From contig NZ_JAUYVM010000006.1 in NCBI RefSeq assembly GCF_030689305.1, positions 248,001 through 312,000 on the forward strand: DNA of 64,000 bases, in the 5' to 3' direction. Below are positions 19,481-28,933 of this stretch, piece by piece (within the stretch, counting starts at the first letter, position 1; each line of letters starts with the position of its first letter). The stretch comes from Vibrio penaeicida (GTDB taxonomy: Bacteria; Pseudomonadota; Gammaproteobacteria; Enterobacterales; Vibrionaceae). The translations under genes and the position numbers were made by a program. The notes under the pieces were generated by a model, which was given only the letters and a program-made list of their open reading frames with translations, did not search any database and was not told the DNA's origin.

Positions 19481-20992
19481 TTACTCTTCAGTATCCTGGC
19501 CGCTTCGGTTCAGAAGGAATTGGACCAGCATTGAGACGGGACGACCTGTCGAGCCTTTGTCTTTACCGCCAGATCGCCAAGCCGTACCTGCTATATCAAG
19601 GTGCGCCCAGTTGTATTTCTTAGTGAAGCGAGACAAGAAACAACCCGCGGTAATCGTACCAGCTGATTTGCCACCAATATTTGCCATATCGGCAAACGGG
19701 CTAGCAATTTGTTCTTGGTACTCTTCGCCCATTGGCAAACGCCATGCGCGATCACCAGCTTGCTCAGAAGCATTGATCAATTCATGAGAAAGCGGGTTAT
19801 GGTTTGAAATTACGCCGCTGATGTGATGGCCTAATGCGACAACACATGCGCCAGTCAACGTCGCTACGTCAACCACACATTCTGGTTCAAAACGTTCTAC
19901 ATACGTTAGTGCATCACAAAGAACCAAACGCCCTTCCGCATCGGTGTTCAATACTTCAACCGTTTGACCTGACATCGTCGTTAAGATGTCGCCAGGACGG
20001 TAAGCATTGCTACCAGGCATGTTTTCACAACCAGCTAGGATACCAACAACATTAATTGGAAGGTTTAACTTTGCGAGAGCCTTCATCGTACCGAATACAG
20101 ATGCAGCACCACACATGTCGTACTTCATTTCATCCATGCCTGCGCCCGGCTTCAATGAAATACCACCTGAATCAAACGTCAGCCCTTTACCTACCAACAC
20201 AATTGGCTTGGTGTCAGGATCTGGTGCGCCTTTGTATTCCATAATGGACATAAGAGATTCGTTGTGAGAACCACGACCAACAGCTAGGTAAGAAGTCATA
20301 CCCAGCTTTTCCATCTCTTCTTCACCAATGATCTTGGTGGTTACCGTTTCGTGCTCATCAGCTAAACGGCGAGCTTGAGATGCAAGATACGCAGGATTCG
20401 CTACGTTTGGCGGCATATTGCCTAGATCTTTCGACGCTTTCACGCCTGATGCGACGGCTAAACCGTGGCTGATCGCTTTCTCGCCTAAATTCAATTCGCG
20501 ACGAGTTGGTACGTTGAATACAAGCTTGCGCAAAGGGCGACGAGTTTCTGGCTTCGTGCTTTTGAATTGATCAAACGTGTACAAGCCATCTTTCGTTGAC
20601 TCAACGGCTTGACGAACTTTCCAGTAAGTATCTCGACCTTTAACGTGCAATTCTGTTAGGAAGCAAACTGCCTCCATTGAGCCTGTCTCATTAAGTGTGC
20701 TGATGGTTTTCTGAATAATTTCTTTGTATTGGCGCTCACCAAGCTCACGCTCTTTACCACAGCCTACGAGTAGAACGCGCTCAGACAGAACCCCAGGTAC
20801 TTGATGCAGAAGTAGCATCTGCCCTGGTTTTCCTTCCAAGTCACCGCGTCGTAATAGTGAACTGATGTAGCCATCACTAATTTTATCGAGCTGCTCCGCT
20901 ACTGGAGAAAGACGGCGAGGCTCAAAAACACCAACAACGATACATGCGCTGCGCTGTTTCTCAGGGCTGCCACTTTTTACACTGAACTCCAT
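19481..20992 (-). CDS. pepA: Leucyl aminopeptidase PepA
   Basis: This 503-aa cytosolic M17 metallopeptidase removes N-terminal residues from peptides. In E. coli it also binds DNA in plasmid-dimer resolution and carAB control. The signature [14 protein letters not shown] with its metal-binding Asp/Glu lies near residue 353, and [11 protein letters not shown] near 267. I start at the ATG 20990-20992 (residue 36 of the longest frame), because [14 protein letters not shown] is the family N-terminus and the result is the normal length. It is divergent from lptF, with a 191-bp gap in which I see no clear promoter. Confidence 0.95.
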   Translation of the reverse strand: MEFSVKSGSPEKQRSACIVVGVFEPRRLSPVAEQLDKISDGYISSLLRRGDLEGKPGQMLLLHQVPGVLSERVLLVGCGKERELGERQYKEIIQKTISTLNETGSMEAVCFLTELHVKGRDTYWKVRQAVESTKDGLYTFDQFKSTKPETRRPLRKLVFNVPTRRELNLGEKAISHGLAVASGVKASKDLGNMPPNVANPAYLASQARRLADEHETVTTKIIGEEEMEKLGMTSYLAVGRGSHNESLMSIMEYKGAPDPDTKPIVLVGKGLTFDSGGISLKPGAGMDEMKYDMCGAASVFGTMKALAKLNLPINVVGILAGCENMPGSNAYRPGDILTTMSGQTVEVLNTDAEGRLVLCDALTYVERFEPECVVDVATLTGACVVALGHHISGVISNHNPLSHELINASEQAGDRAWRLPMGEEYQEQIASPFADMANIGGKSAGTITAGCFLSRFTKKYNWAHLDIAGTAWRSGGKDKGSTGRPVSMLVQFLLNRSGQDTEE

Positions 20993-21183
20993 GCGTACTC
21001 CTACATCCTGAAGACAAACTGAACTAAATGTTAGATAATGGTCACTTAGCTTAAAATATTCACGTTGGAACGCTAAGCCCATTATGTTGACTAACAATTA
21101 GCCAAAGATTTAAAAATAAAAGATTCAACGAGAAATTATAGTGATTCAATTAAAAAAACAAGTTTTCTATAGGTGATTTCAGC

Positions 21184-22281
21184 GTGATTATTGTTAGATA
21201 TTTGATCCGCGAGACAATCAAGACTCAATTTGCGGTATTTTTAGTCCTGTTTTTGATCTTTCTTAGCCAAGAATTCATTCGAGTACTGTCTAACGCCTCT
21301 GATGGCGATGTACCCGCTCGTTTGATCTTAACACTGGTCGGTTTGAACATGCCCACAATGGGAATGTTAATGCTGCCTTTAAGTTTATATCTTGGGATCT
21401 TACTGACTTTCGGGCGGTTGTACGCTGAAAGTGAGATTACCGTAATGAACGCGACCGGAATCGGGAATAAATTCTTGATTCAGGCGGCACTGAGCTTAGC
21501 GGTAATCACAGGAGCTTTAGCGGCATTTAACTCTTTGTGGTTATCCTCTTGGAGCCAGCAACAAATAACCCAAATATTCTCGGAAATCGAATCGGATAAC
21601 AGTATCGACCTGCTGCAAAAAGGGCAATTTCAAGCCTCTCCCGATGGTTCTGCCGTCGTCTTTGTCGATGATATTGAAAATAAAGAGTTAAAAAACGTCT
21701 TTATTGCTCAGTTAATACCAAGAGATTCTATCCGCCCAAGTGTCATGTTTGCAGACACAGGAAAGATGCAAGAGCTATCTGATGGTCGCCAAGTTCTTAC
21801 ACTTTATGATGGTAAAAGATACGAAGGCATTCCGACTCGTCTCGATTACATGATAACCGATTACAAAGAGTATGAAGCCTTAATAGGACAAAGAGCGCCT
21901 ACACAACGTTCATTAAGCTTAATGGCCACGCCAACGCTTGATCTTATCAACTCAGACGACAAACGATCTCAAGCTGAACTTCAATGGCGAATTTCTCTTA
22001 TCGTTTGTATTCCTCTGCTTACAATGATTGTTATTCCGCTTTCTGCAGTAAATCCTCGCCAAGGTCGTTTTGCGAAAATGGCACCAGCGGTACTCATTTA
22101 CCTGACCTACTTCCTGCTGCTGAGTTCTGGAAAATCTGCCATTGAAGAAGGCAGTTTACCGGCGTCAATTGGGCTGTGGTCGATAAATGGTGTAACGCTT
22201 CTTTTGGGTATCTTACTCAATAGTATGGACAGCACTTTCGTGCGACAGTTAAAAGAAAATTTCAGAAGAAAGGTGGCGTAA
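21184..22281 (+). CDS. lptF: LPS export permease LptF
   Basis: This 365-aa inner-membrane permease has three N-terminal membrane helices (about residues 10-120), a periplasmic beta-jellyroll, and three C-terminal helices (about 275-355). It begins at GTG 21184 with MIIVRYLIRETIKTQ, typical of YjgP. With LptG and LptB it extracts LPS from the inner membrane. An AGGTGATT-type site precedes the start. lptG begins 3 bp after its stop. Confidence 0.95.
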   Translation: MIIVRYLIRETIKTQFAVFLVLFLIFLSQEFIRVLSNASDGDVPARLILTLVGLNMPTMGMLMLPLSLYLGILLTFGRLYAESEITVMNATGIGNKFLIQAALSLAVITGALAAFNSLWLSSWSQQQITQIFSEIESDNSIDLLQKGQFQASPDGSAVVFVDDIENKELKNVFIAQLIPRDSIRPSVMFADTGKMQELSDGRQVLTLYDGKRYEGIPTRLDYMITDYKEYEALIGQRAPTQRSLSLMATPTLDLINSDDKRSQAELQWRISLIVCIPLLTMIVIPLSAVNPRQGRFAKMAPAVLIYLTYFLLLSSGKSAIEEGSLPASIGLWSINGVTLLLGILLNSMDSTFVRQLKENFRRKVA

Positions 22282-22284
22282 AGC

Positions 22285-23355
22285 GTGTTTAAGATCCTCG
22301 ATTGGTACATTGGTCGAACTATCATCTCGACCACCGCTTTAACTCTGACGACTTTGGTCGGTTTATCCGCCATCATCAAATATGTTGAACAGCTTAGGGC
22401 TGTCGGCGAAGGCAGCTACGATGCATTACTCGCTTTCTATTACGTAATGTTGGCTCTGCCTCGTGATGTGGAATTGTTTTTTCCAATGGCTGTATTACTG
22501 GGTGCTCTGATTGGTCTTGGAATGTTAGCAGCGAGTTCCGAATTAGTAGTCATGCAGGCATCTGGTTACTCTAAGCTAGATATCGGTTTCTCGGTACTTA
22601 AAACAGCCATTCCTATCATGGTCATTGTAATGATGCTTGGTGAATGGGGCGCCCCTGCCACCCAAAAAATGGCGAGAGAATTACGGACATTCGCGGTATC
22701 GGGGGGCAACATCGTGTCTGTACGAAGTGGCGTATGGGCGAAAGATGGTGGCAACTTCATCTATGTAGGGCGAGTAAATGGGGAGCAACTGCAAGGTGTT
22801 AACGTTTGGTTCTTTGATGAGGATAAGAAATTAGCTCACACCATGTTTGCAAAGGAAGCCAACTACGCCTCTGATCGCACTTGGGAAGTTAAAGATGTCG
22901 TCAAAACCAGCTTTGATAATGACGTTGAAATATCAAAAGAAAAAATTGCACAGCAGAGTTGGACAACCACATTAACCCCAGACAAGCTAGCCGTTGTAAC
23001 CGTTCAACCGGAAGAACTGCCCCTAACTGAACTATGGAGTTACGTAACCTACCTAAAAGATTCTGAGCAAGATGCGAGCCGCTATGACTTAGCTTTCTGG
23101 CGTAAAGCTACACAGCCCATATCGGTCGGAGTCATGATGTTTGTGGCCATGTCCTTTGTGTTTGGTCCACTTCGAAGCGTGACCATGGGAGCGAGAATCT
23201 TATCCGGTGTTATTGCGGGATTTGGCTTCTACATTTTTGCCGAAACCTTCAGTAACGTCAGTTTACTCTATAAACTCCCTGCCCCTGTAGGTGCACTGGT
23301 CCCCAGTATCGTATTTATGAGCATCGCTATTTTATTGATGCGGCGAAAAGTGTAA
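22285..23355 (+). CDS. lptG: LPS export permease LptG
   Basis: This 356-aa partner of LptF (YjgQ) has the same six-helix plus jellyroll layout, beginning MFKILDWYIGRTIISTT at a GTG (22285). The ribosome site AAGGTGG lies inside the end of lptF, which implies coupled translation. A hairpin terminator follows. The other inner-membrane and bridge components (lptB, lptA, lptC) lie about 15 kb away on the other strand. Confidence 0.95.
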   Translation: MFKILDWYIGRTIISTTALTLTTLVGLSAIIKYVEQLRAVGEGSYDALLAFYYVMLALPRDVELFFPMAVLLGALIGLGMLAASSELVVMQASGYSKLDIGFSVLKTAIPIMVIVMMLGEWGAPATQKMARELRTFAVSGGNIVSVRSGVWAKDGGNFIYVGRVNGEQLQGVNVWFFDEDKKLAHTMFAKEANYASDRTWEVKDVVKTSFDNDVEISKEKIAQQSWTTTLTPDKLAVVTVQPEELPLTELWSYVTYLKDSEQDASRYDLAFWRKATQPISVGVMMFVAMSFVFGPLRSVTMGARILSGVIAGFGFYIFAETFSNVSLLYKLPAPVGALVPSIVFMSIAILLMRRKV

Positions 23356-23372
23356 ACACCCACTAACAAATA

Positions 23373-23397
23373 GAAAAGGAGGGGCATCCTCCTTTTC
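23373..23397. terminator. Bidirectional terminator between lptG and the RDD gene
   Basis: GAAAAGGAGG at 23373-23382 pairs perfectly with CCTCCTTTTC at 23388-23397 around GGCAT. The T-runs are short but lie within the stem base. It separates two convergent genes. Confidence 0.7.
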
Positions 23398-23410
23398 AAG
23401 ACCCTTTGAG

Positions 23411-23881
23411 TTAATTTGCTTTCGGCAGAACAACCACTTGTGTTTTCGCCCAAATGTCATGAAAGGCCCGCTTCTTGGGATCAAATGGCACTGTAAGGTT
23501 TGCTAAGCCAAAACCAGAGGTTGCGACTCGTATGAGCGCTTGAGTTAAAGAGATGGATGACCCATCTTCGTTTTGTACACGTAGCTTCCATGCTCGCATG
23601 CCTAAAGTCTGTCCCGCTTTTGTCCAGAAGAACACAATAAACCCAATCCATACAGTAGCGAGATACGCCGTGTACATAGCACTCCATACAGGGTGGTTGG
23701 TGAGTAAATCGCTGGCGTCGGCATAGCTACCATAATTCATTAAACCCGCCGCGTTAAAAGCAAAAAGAACCGCAATCACTAGCCCCCCTGCCATCATTTC
23801 TATGGCGAGTATAATAAGGGCGTCGTACATCAATGCGCCTAGCCTTCGAAGCAATCCTGCAGGTTTCGTTTGAAAAGACAT
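23411..23881 (-). CDS. RDD-family membrane protein
   Basis: This 156-aa protein has an RDD domain: PAGLLRRLGALMYDALIILA carries the Arg-Asp pattern, followed by three predicted membrane helices and the typical GQTLGMRAWKLRVQNEDG segment. The molecular function is not established for this family; some members are linked to ion or osmotic homeostasis. I choose the ATG at 23879-23881, with GAGAA just upstream, over a GTG at 23890 that overlaps that ribosome site. It is convergent with lptG. Confidence 0.85.
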   Translation of the reverse strand: MSFQTKPAGLLRRLGALMYDALIILAIEMMAGGLVIAVLFAFNAAGLMNYGSYADASDLLTNHPVWSAMYTAYLATVWIGFIVFFWTKAGQTLGMRAWKLRVQNEDGSSISLTQALIRVATSGFGLANLTVPFDPKKRAFHDIWAKTQVVVLPKAN

Positions 23882-24014
23882 AGTTCTCACATGGGTAATT
23901 GTTGGAAAGCGACAGAATATAAACTAGTACCAGAATTTGGAAGTGACTTAGCGCACAGCACGAGCACTTGTGCTGAAATAATCGCCAAACGAATGGTTTT
24001 TAAAGATTTAACTC

Positions 24015-24042
24015 TTGCACACGCTAAAGTCATCCGTATAAT
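24015..24042 (+). promoter_or_regulatory. Promoter of tRNA-Leu
   Basis: TTGCAC at 24015-24020 and a perfect TATAAT at 24037-24042 are separated by 16 bp. The box ends 34 bp before the tRNA gene. Confidence 0.7.
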
Positions 24043-24076
24043 GCCAATCATCGAAAGGGCAATAGCTCCAAAAGAT

Positions 24077-24161
24077 GCCGGTGTGGTGAAATTGGTATAC
24101 ACGACGGATTCAAAATCCGTTGCCTTCGGGCGTGGCGGTTCAAGTCCGCCCACCGGTACCA
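24077..24161 (+). tRNA. tRNA-Leu (anticodon CAA)
   Basis: This 85-nt class II tRNA has a 7-bp acceptor stem GCCGGTG/CACCGGT, discriminator A and encoded CCA. The D-arm contains TGGTGAAATTGGTA, the anticodon loop TTCAAAA gives CAA, there is a short variable arm, and the T-loop is GGTTCAAGTCC. It reads UUG codons. It has its own promoter upstream and terminator-like hairpins immediately downstream. Confidence 0.95.
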
Positions 24162-24492
24162 TTATTTAGAAAGGTCGCTATTTTTAGCGACCTTTCGTCG
24201 TTTTAGAATCTCAAAAAATTCGGCGTGACGTCAGGGATGCCTGTCCAATCAATCCGCCTCACGATACCATTATTTAGAAAGGTCGCTATTTTTAGCGACC
24301 TTTCGTCGTTTTAGAATCTCAATAAATTCGGCGTGACGTCAGGGATGCCTGTCCAATCAATCCGCCTCACGATACCACTATTCAAAAGCCACGATTTTAA
24401 CGATATTTCGTCGTTTTAGAATTTCAAAAAATTCGGCGTGACGTCAGGGATGCTTGTCCAATCAATTCGCCTCACGATACCACTATTCAGAA
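24161..24492 (+). repeat. Three tandem ~108-bp repeats with tRNA 3'-end-like termini
   Basis: Units lie at 24161-24268, 24269-24376 and 24377-24481, with a short start of a fourth up to about 24492. Units 1 and 2 differ at one position; unit 3 is diverged mainly in its hairpin. Each unit ends TCCGCCTCACGATACC, followed by A, matching 13 of 17 bases of the tRNA-Leu 3' end (TCCGCCCACCGGTACCA). Each contains a GACGTC palindrome. The layout recalls the tandem repeats after tyrT in E. coli (rtT region). Confidence 0.85.
24168..24197 (+). terminator. tRNA-Leu terminator hairpin (repeat unit 1)
   Basis: AAAGGTCGCTA and TAGCGACCTTT pair around a short T-rich loop, followed by CGTCGTTTTA. An identical hairpin recurs 108 bp later in unit 2; in unit 3 the stem has decayed. 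Confidence 0.75.
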
Positions 24493-24662
24493 GCTAATCT
24501 CCCGCCAGTCCTCACTCAAGAAAATCAGCTTGTTATCAATTGCCTGAATTATTTTAGTTGCTCGCAAATATGGCAATAACTGAGCCACAACCCACACGCG
24601 TTAATCACATGAGTGCATAATACCCATCTTTCAAAATTGCTGATGATGGTCGTAGGGAAAAC

Positions 24663-25478
24663 ATGTCTAAGAAAACCGATAAATTTGAAAAAGACGTTGC
24701 TGCGAGTGTAAACATTGGAGACACGCTACCCAATGACATACCAGCATGGATGAGAGAGATCGGTGTAAAACCTGGATCCAAAGTCACTTCTGTTCAAGCT
24801 CAAGGTGCGATTGGCGGTAAGACAGATATCCTCATAAAACTGTCAGATGGCTCCCCTATCAAGATTTCAGCAAAAATGAGCAGCGCACATTACTTTGGCA
24901 ATTGGTATTCGCATAATCGAATCATTGAAGATTTTGGCGTCAGAGCTTTTAATAAGCTGACCAAAGATTGCACTCAGTGGGCGAAAGAGTGGGCAAAAAT
25001 CCCCTCCGCTTCCTTCTTCGTTGGTGTCAGTATTTGCTTTGGTAAACGCTCTGGAAAAACCGCTCGAGAGTTTACCCAAGTCTTTGACTATCAAGATATC
25101 GTGAAGATCGTAGCAGGAGTAGGTAAAGGAAATTCAGTTGCCAACTGCCTATTAGTGAACAATAAAATCCCCGGTAACTTACTCGACCTTATACAGAAGC
25201 TTGAACCAATAAATAATGAAGTAATACAAACACTAAGCCGTAATTTTAAGGTCGTTTACCGCCCAATTAATCCCAAAACAGAAAGAAGTAACCGAGGGAA
25301 GTGTACTTATACTCAATTTCGTCCGACAAAACGCTTGAGTAAGATGACAAAAGTCGAAACCCTGAAAGATCTAACAAAATTAGGCACCTTCGAACTCGTT
25401 GCACCTAATGGATTAAACCACAATCGTCTAATCCAAAATTTGAGAACCTTTAATATCGACATTCCCACCAAGAAATAA
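24663..25478 (+). CDS. Putative type II restriction endonuclease
   Basis: I do not recognise this 271-aa protein by name. Two lines of reasoning point to a restriction enzyme. First, it is convergent with a C5-cytosine methyltransferase 119 bp away in an otherwise core region. Second, residues about 48-75 (GAIGGKTDILIKLSDG, then PIKISAKMSS) look like a variant PD-(D/E)XK core: an Asp in a beta-strand, then a second strand with Ser-Ala-Lys in place of Glu-X-Lys. No signal peptide or membrane helix is present. The C-terminal third is very basic. The start ATG follows an AGGGA site 7 nt upstream. It could instead be an unrelated cargo gene. Confidence 0.5.
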   Translation: MSKKTDKFEKDVAASVNIGDTLPNDIPAWMREIGVKPGSKVTSVQAQGAIGGKTDILIKLSDGSPIKISAKMSSAHYFGNWYSHNRIIEDFGVRAFNKLTKDCTQWAKEWAKIPSASFFVGVSICFGKRSGKTAREFTQVFDYQDIVKIVAGVGKGNSVANCLLVNNKIPGNLLDLIQKLEPINNEVIQTLSRNFKVVYRPINPKTERSNRGKCTYTQFRPTKRLSKMTKVETLKDLTKLGTFELVAPNGLNHNRLIQNLRTFNIDIPTKK

Positions 25479-25491
25479 CCACTGAAATAAA

Positions 25492-25526
25492 AAAACCTCA
25501 GTATTCGGTAAGAAACTGAGGTTTTG
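25492..25526. terminator. Bidirectional terminator in the RM pair
   Basis: AAACCTCAGT and ACTGAGGTTT pair around a loop, with A-run and T-run flanks. It lies 14 bp past the endonuclease candidate and about 70 bp past the convergent methyltransferase stop. Confidence 0.8.
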
Positions 25527-25596
25527 TTTAGATGGCACCAAAAGGTTGGAATCTAGCCGGAGCCGTTAGACAATGAAAAGCAAGGGAACGTCATGA

Positions 25597-26619
25597 TTAC
25601 GCAGCTTGAGATTTCCCAATCGCCCCTGATTTAGCCAGCGCACCTTTAATACTTTCAGCAACAGCCGCGGCAAAATTCACCGCCACGGCATTGCCAATCA
25701 TTTTGTAGCCCGCCCCAAGATCCTTGTAAAGAAATTCAAAACTGTCCGGAAAACCTTGGATTCGAGCACATTCTCGAACACTTAAACGGCGATATTCATG
25801 CCCATCTACAAAAACAAATTTATCGGTTTCGACTTTCTGCATTTTCGGTGCACTAGGATGCAGCGGTGCATGGCGTCCACCTGCTTGAATCGTAAATGAG
25901 GGCTCATCCCAAGTACGAACTCGGTTTCGGCTCATAAACATGCTTGAAAAGCCTCCCGTCATGTATTCATGATTGGGGACCGCTGCTTCAGGATTAGGCT
26001 TGGACTTTGCTATAGCAGGGACGGCTAATCCGTCTAAATCTTTCAGACAATCTTTTAAACTTGGCTTATATTCGTGTGGTTCAGGAAAATGATAATCGAT
26101 ATTAAGATCAGAGCGAAAACCGATAAATATCACTCGCTTTCTATCTTGGGGGACATCGTAATCGGCAGCATTGAGCAGTTTAAAGTGGAGGTCGTATCCA
26201 GCTTCACGAAAGGTTTCTTTTATGTTTTCGAGCGCTTGCTTATGCCTTGGAGCCAGCATGCCACTCACATTTTCTGCCAGAAAGAACTTCGGCCTTTTGT
26301 CCGTAAGGATACGAATAAACTCGTAAAACAGCTGTCCTCGGTGATCTTCAATCCCACGCTTACTACCCGCTTCACTCCAACTCTGGCATGGTGGACCACC
26401 AATAATGCCATCACAGTCAGGTACATCTTCACTCGCGATATTAACGATGCTTCGGCGATCTAACTCCGTCGTAGGGTGATTATGCTCATACGTATCCCAA
26501 ATCTGCTTATCGTACTCGTTAGCAAAAGGGATGTGGAATCCCGCTTTTTCAAAGCCAAGATCTAAGCCACCAGCTCCGCTGAAAAAAGAAGCGACCGTTA
26601 ATTTCATTGATGTACTCAT
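25597..26619 (-). CDS. DNA (cytosine-5-)-methyltransferase
   Basis: This 340-aa m5C methyltransferase has all motifs in order: [31 protein letters not shown] with the catalytic Cys near residue 78, [39 protein letters not shown] and [14 protein letters not shown]. The segment before motif IX ([15 protein letters not shown]) reminds me of the HgiDI-like branch, which targets GRCGYC. That specificity is recollection and not shown by the sequence. With the facing gene it would form a type II restriction-modification system; alternatively it is a solitary methylase. Confidence 0.93.
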   Translation of the reverse strand: MSTSMKLTVASFFSGAGGLDLGFEKAGFHIPFANEYDKQIWDTYEHNHPTTELDRRSIVNIASEDVPDCDGIIGGPPCQSWSEAGSKRGIEDHRGQLFYEFIRILTDKRPKFFLAENVSGMLAPRHKQALENIKETFREAGYDLHFKLLNAADYDVPQDRKRVIFIGFRSDLNIDYHFPEPHEYKPSLKDCLKDLDGLAVPAIAKSKPNPEAAVPNHEYMTGGFSSMFMSRNRVRTWDEPSFTIQAGGRHAPLHPSAPKMQKVETDKFVFVDGHEYRRLSVRECARIQGFPDSFEFLYKDLGAGYKMIGNAVAVNFAAAVAESIKGALAKSGAIGKSQAA

Positions 26620-26683
26620 TTGGTATTGGTTATGACAAGATTAAAGCATTTTACTGTACAAAACGTCAGTAAAAAGGGCAGGG

Positions 26684-26689
26684 ATTATA
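26684..26689 (-). promoter_or_regulatory. Candidate -10 box for the methyltransferase
   Basis: The minus strand reads TATAAT about 65 nt upstream of the methyltransferase start. The -35 region is not convincing. Confidence 0.35.
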
Positions 26690-26743
26690 TCATATACATT
26701 CATTTTTGTGAGGAGCAATAGAAGCAGAGACAAAGGTGAAAGC

Positions 26744-26776
26744 AAAAAACGCCAATAAGTCTATTGGCATTTTTCA
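26744..26776 (-). terminator. Terminator of pmbA
   Basis: GCCAATA at 26751-26757 pairs with TATTGGC at 26762-26768 around AGTC, with A-run and T-run flanks. It lies about 55 bp past the pmbA stop on the minus strand. Confidence 0.75.
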
Positions 26777-26830
26777 TAAGCATTAAGGCACATTTGAAAT
26801 TGTGGTTCTTTTCACTTGAGTCGTATGTTT

Positions 26831-28174
26831 CTACTCGCCTGCGATCTTCATGGATTCAATTAAAATAGACCCTGTTTGAATCTGAGAACGCGTTTCTACA
26901 TCGCTACCCACGGCAACAATTTGCTGATACATATCCACGAGGTTTCCAGCAATTGTGACTTCTGACACTGGGTATTTTATTTCCCCGTTTTCAACATAAA
27001 AACCAGCTGCGCCACGAGAATAATCACCCGTTACAGAGTTCACCCCCTGCCCCATTAGCTCTGTGACTAAGAACCCCGTACCTAACTCTTTAAGCATTGA
27101 TTCAAAGCTTTGACCAGTTGATTCTACAAACCAGTTATGAATACCACCAGCGTGACCCGTTGGTGTCATGTTCATCTTACGCGCTGCATAGCTCGTTAGC
27201 AGGTAGGTCGACAGTACACCATCTGTAATGATTTGCTTGTCTTGAGTGAAGACGCCTTCGTTATCAAATGGGCTTGAAGCTAAGCCGCGGAGCATATGTG
27301 GCTTTTCGTGAATGTTAAACCAAGATGGCAGAATCTGATCGCCGAGCTTGTCCAGCAAGAATGAAGATTTTCTGTAAAGATTCCCGCCACTGATAGCCAT
27401 TACGAGATGACCGATCAAACCAGTTGCGACATCCGCGGCAAACATAACTGGCATTTTCCCAGTTGGCAAACGCTGTGCATCTAAACGGCTTATGGTCTTT
27501 TCAGCCGCTTTTAAGCCAACCGTTTCAGGTGACCATAAATCTTCTTTGCGGCGTGAAACAGTGTAGTTGTAATCACGCTCCATATCGCCATTTTCACCCA
27601 CACCAATCACACAACAGCTCATGCTGTGTCGGCTAGAAGCATAACTCGCCAGTAAACCGTGGCTGTTGCCATACACTTTTAAGCCATAATGGCTATCGTA
27701 GCTTGCGCCGTCACTCTGCTTGATTTTGTCACTGTAACTGAGTGCCGCTTCTTCGGCTGCAATAGCGAGCTTAGCCGCTTGATCTGGTTCCGGTTCGTCT
27801 GGGTGGAAAAGATCCAAATCAGGGACTTCCTTAACCATCAATTCTTTCGGTGCAGGACCCGCATAAGGATCTTCAGATGTGTAGTTTGCGATATCAAGTG
27901 CTGCCATCACTGTCTGTTGAATTGCTTTTTCACTCAGATCAGAAGTCGAGGCACTGCCTTTACGCTGACCACGATAAACAGTGATACCTAAAGCACCGTC
28001 ACTATTAAATTCGACATTTTCAACTTCACACATGCGAGTTGATACGCTGATACCGGTACTTTTGCTAATAGCAACTTCAGCAGCGTCTGCCGTTCCTGTC
28101 GCAATTTCCAATGCTTTGCTGACAGCTTCCTCTAATTCCAACTTTTGTTGTGCGATTTGCGCTTTTACGTCCAT
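26831..28174 (-). CDS. pmbA: Metalloprotease partner PmbA (TldE)
   Basis: This 447-aa subunit of the TldD/TldE protease processes microcin B17-type peptides and degrades CcdA in E. coli. The protein has the U62 fold but, as expected for TldE, lacks the HExxxH metal site found in TldD. I start at the ATG 28172-28174 ([16 protein letters not shown]) because the 110 upstream codons of the open frame overlap the divergent darP gene and look non-coding. Its partner tldD is encoded at 28934-30379, with darP between them. Confidence 0.93.
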   Translation of the reverse strand: MDVKAQIAQQKLELEEAVSKALEIATGTADAAEVAISKSTGISVSTRMCEVENVEFNSDGALGITVYRGQRKGSASTSDLSEKAIQQTVMAALDIANYTSEDPYAGPAPKELMVKEVPDLDLFHPDEPEPDQAAKLAIAAEEAALSYSDKIKQSDGASYDSHYGLKVYGNSHGLLASYASSRHSMSCCVIGVGENGDMERDYNYTVSRRKEDLWSPETVGLKAAEKTISRLDAQRLPTGKMPVMFAADVATGLIGHLVMAISGGNLYRKSSFLLDKLGDQILPSWFNIHEKPHMLRGLASSPFDNEGVFTQDKQIITDGVLSTYLLTSYAARKMNMTPTGHAGGIHNWFVESTGQSFESMLKELGTGFLVTELMGQGVNSVTGDYSRGAAGFYVENGEIKYPVSEVTIAGNLVDMYQQIVAVGSDVETRSQIQTGSILIESMKIAGE

Positions 28175-28295
28175 ACCGAAATAACTGTTGTTTAAGGGAT
28201 TATTGATTAAGGATAACAAGGTTTTCGCTTTCGCCCCATAATTCTTGTTAAAATAAGCGATAATTGAACACTGATATCGAAGTAGGCAGACAGAA

Positions 28296-28823
28296 ATGGC
28301 ACGTAAAAACCAAAAAGCGCCGTGGGAAGAGGAAGAAGAAATCATCTGGGTAAGTAAATCCGAGATGAAGCAGGATATGGAAGAACTGCAGAAGCTAGGT
28401 GAAGAACTAGTGGAACTAAAACCGGCGGTATTGGAAAAATTTCCACTCAGTGAAGATCTGAGAGACGCCATCGCAGACGCGCAACGTTTCAAAAATGAAG
28501 CCAAACGTCGTCAGCTTCAGTACATTGGAAAACTGATGCGTACAGAGGATCCAGAGCCTATTCAAGCCGCGCTGGACAAAGTTCGCAACAAGCACTCCCA
28601 AGCCACTGCGGAATTGCATAAATTGGAACAGTTGAGAGATCGCGTCGTAGAAGAAGGCGATAGCGCGATTGCGGAAGTGTTAGAGCGATTCCCATCAGCC
28701 GACAGACAGCGCTTACGTCAGCTTTCTCGTCAGGCGAAGAGGGAAAAACAAAATAACAAACCACCAAAATCCTCTAGAGAGATTTTCCAAACTCTAAAAG
28801 AGCTTTTCGAAGAGACAGAGTAG
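28296..28823 (+). CDS. darP: Dual-action ribosomal maturation protein DarP (YjgA)
   Basis: This 175-aa highly charged helical protein, in E. coli, associates with pre-50S particles and promotes late 50S assembly. Start [27 protein letters not shown] and the LREL-type C-terminal LKELFEETE match the DUF615 family. It is divergent from pmbA (121-bp gap), the classic E. coli pairing, and ends in a strong terminator. Confidence 0.93.
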   Translation: MARKNQKAPWEEEEEIIWVSKSEMKQDMEELQKLGEELVELKPAVLEKFPLSEDLRDAIADAQRFKNEAKRRQLQYIGKLMRTEDPEPIQAALDKVRNKHSQATAELHKLEQLRDRVVEEGDSAIAEVLERFPSADRQRLRQLSRQAKREKQNNKPPKSSREIFQTLKELFEETE

Positions 28824-28829
28824 AAACAC

Positions 28830-28857
28830 AAAAAAAGCTGCCTAGGCAGCTTTTTTA
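28830..28857 (+). terminator. Terminator of darP
   Basis: The palindrome AGCTGCC/GGCAGCT at 28836-28851 is flanked by seven As and a run of Ts. It probably also serves tldD on the opposite strand, whose stop is about 77 bp away. Confidence 0.85.
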
Positions 28858-28933
28858 TATCTAACTGGTTTATTTCTGCAATTAGGTCACAGCAAACAAA
28901 GTAAGCTGCTATCCCGAGTTTAGGTTAAGTAAC

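Noticed and set aside
20993..21097. 35-codon upstream extension of pepA
   Set aside because: It is not family-like and would exceed the normal length of leucyl aminopeptidase.
24161..24492. CRISPR array
   Set aside because: The units are ~108 bp with no short repeat/spacer alternation; they are whole-unit tandem duplications.
24077..26830. Complete genomic island or prophage
   Set aside because: No integrase, recombinase or second attachment-like copy of the full tRNA end was found; only the two-gene cargo and the degenerate repeats are visible.
28175..28504. 110-codon upstream extension of pmbA
   Set aside because: It overlaps the divergent darP start and has a Ser-rich, non-family sequence; the PmbA family start is at 28174.
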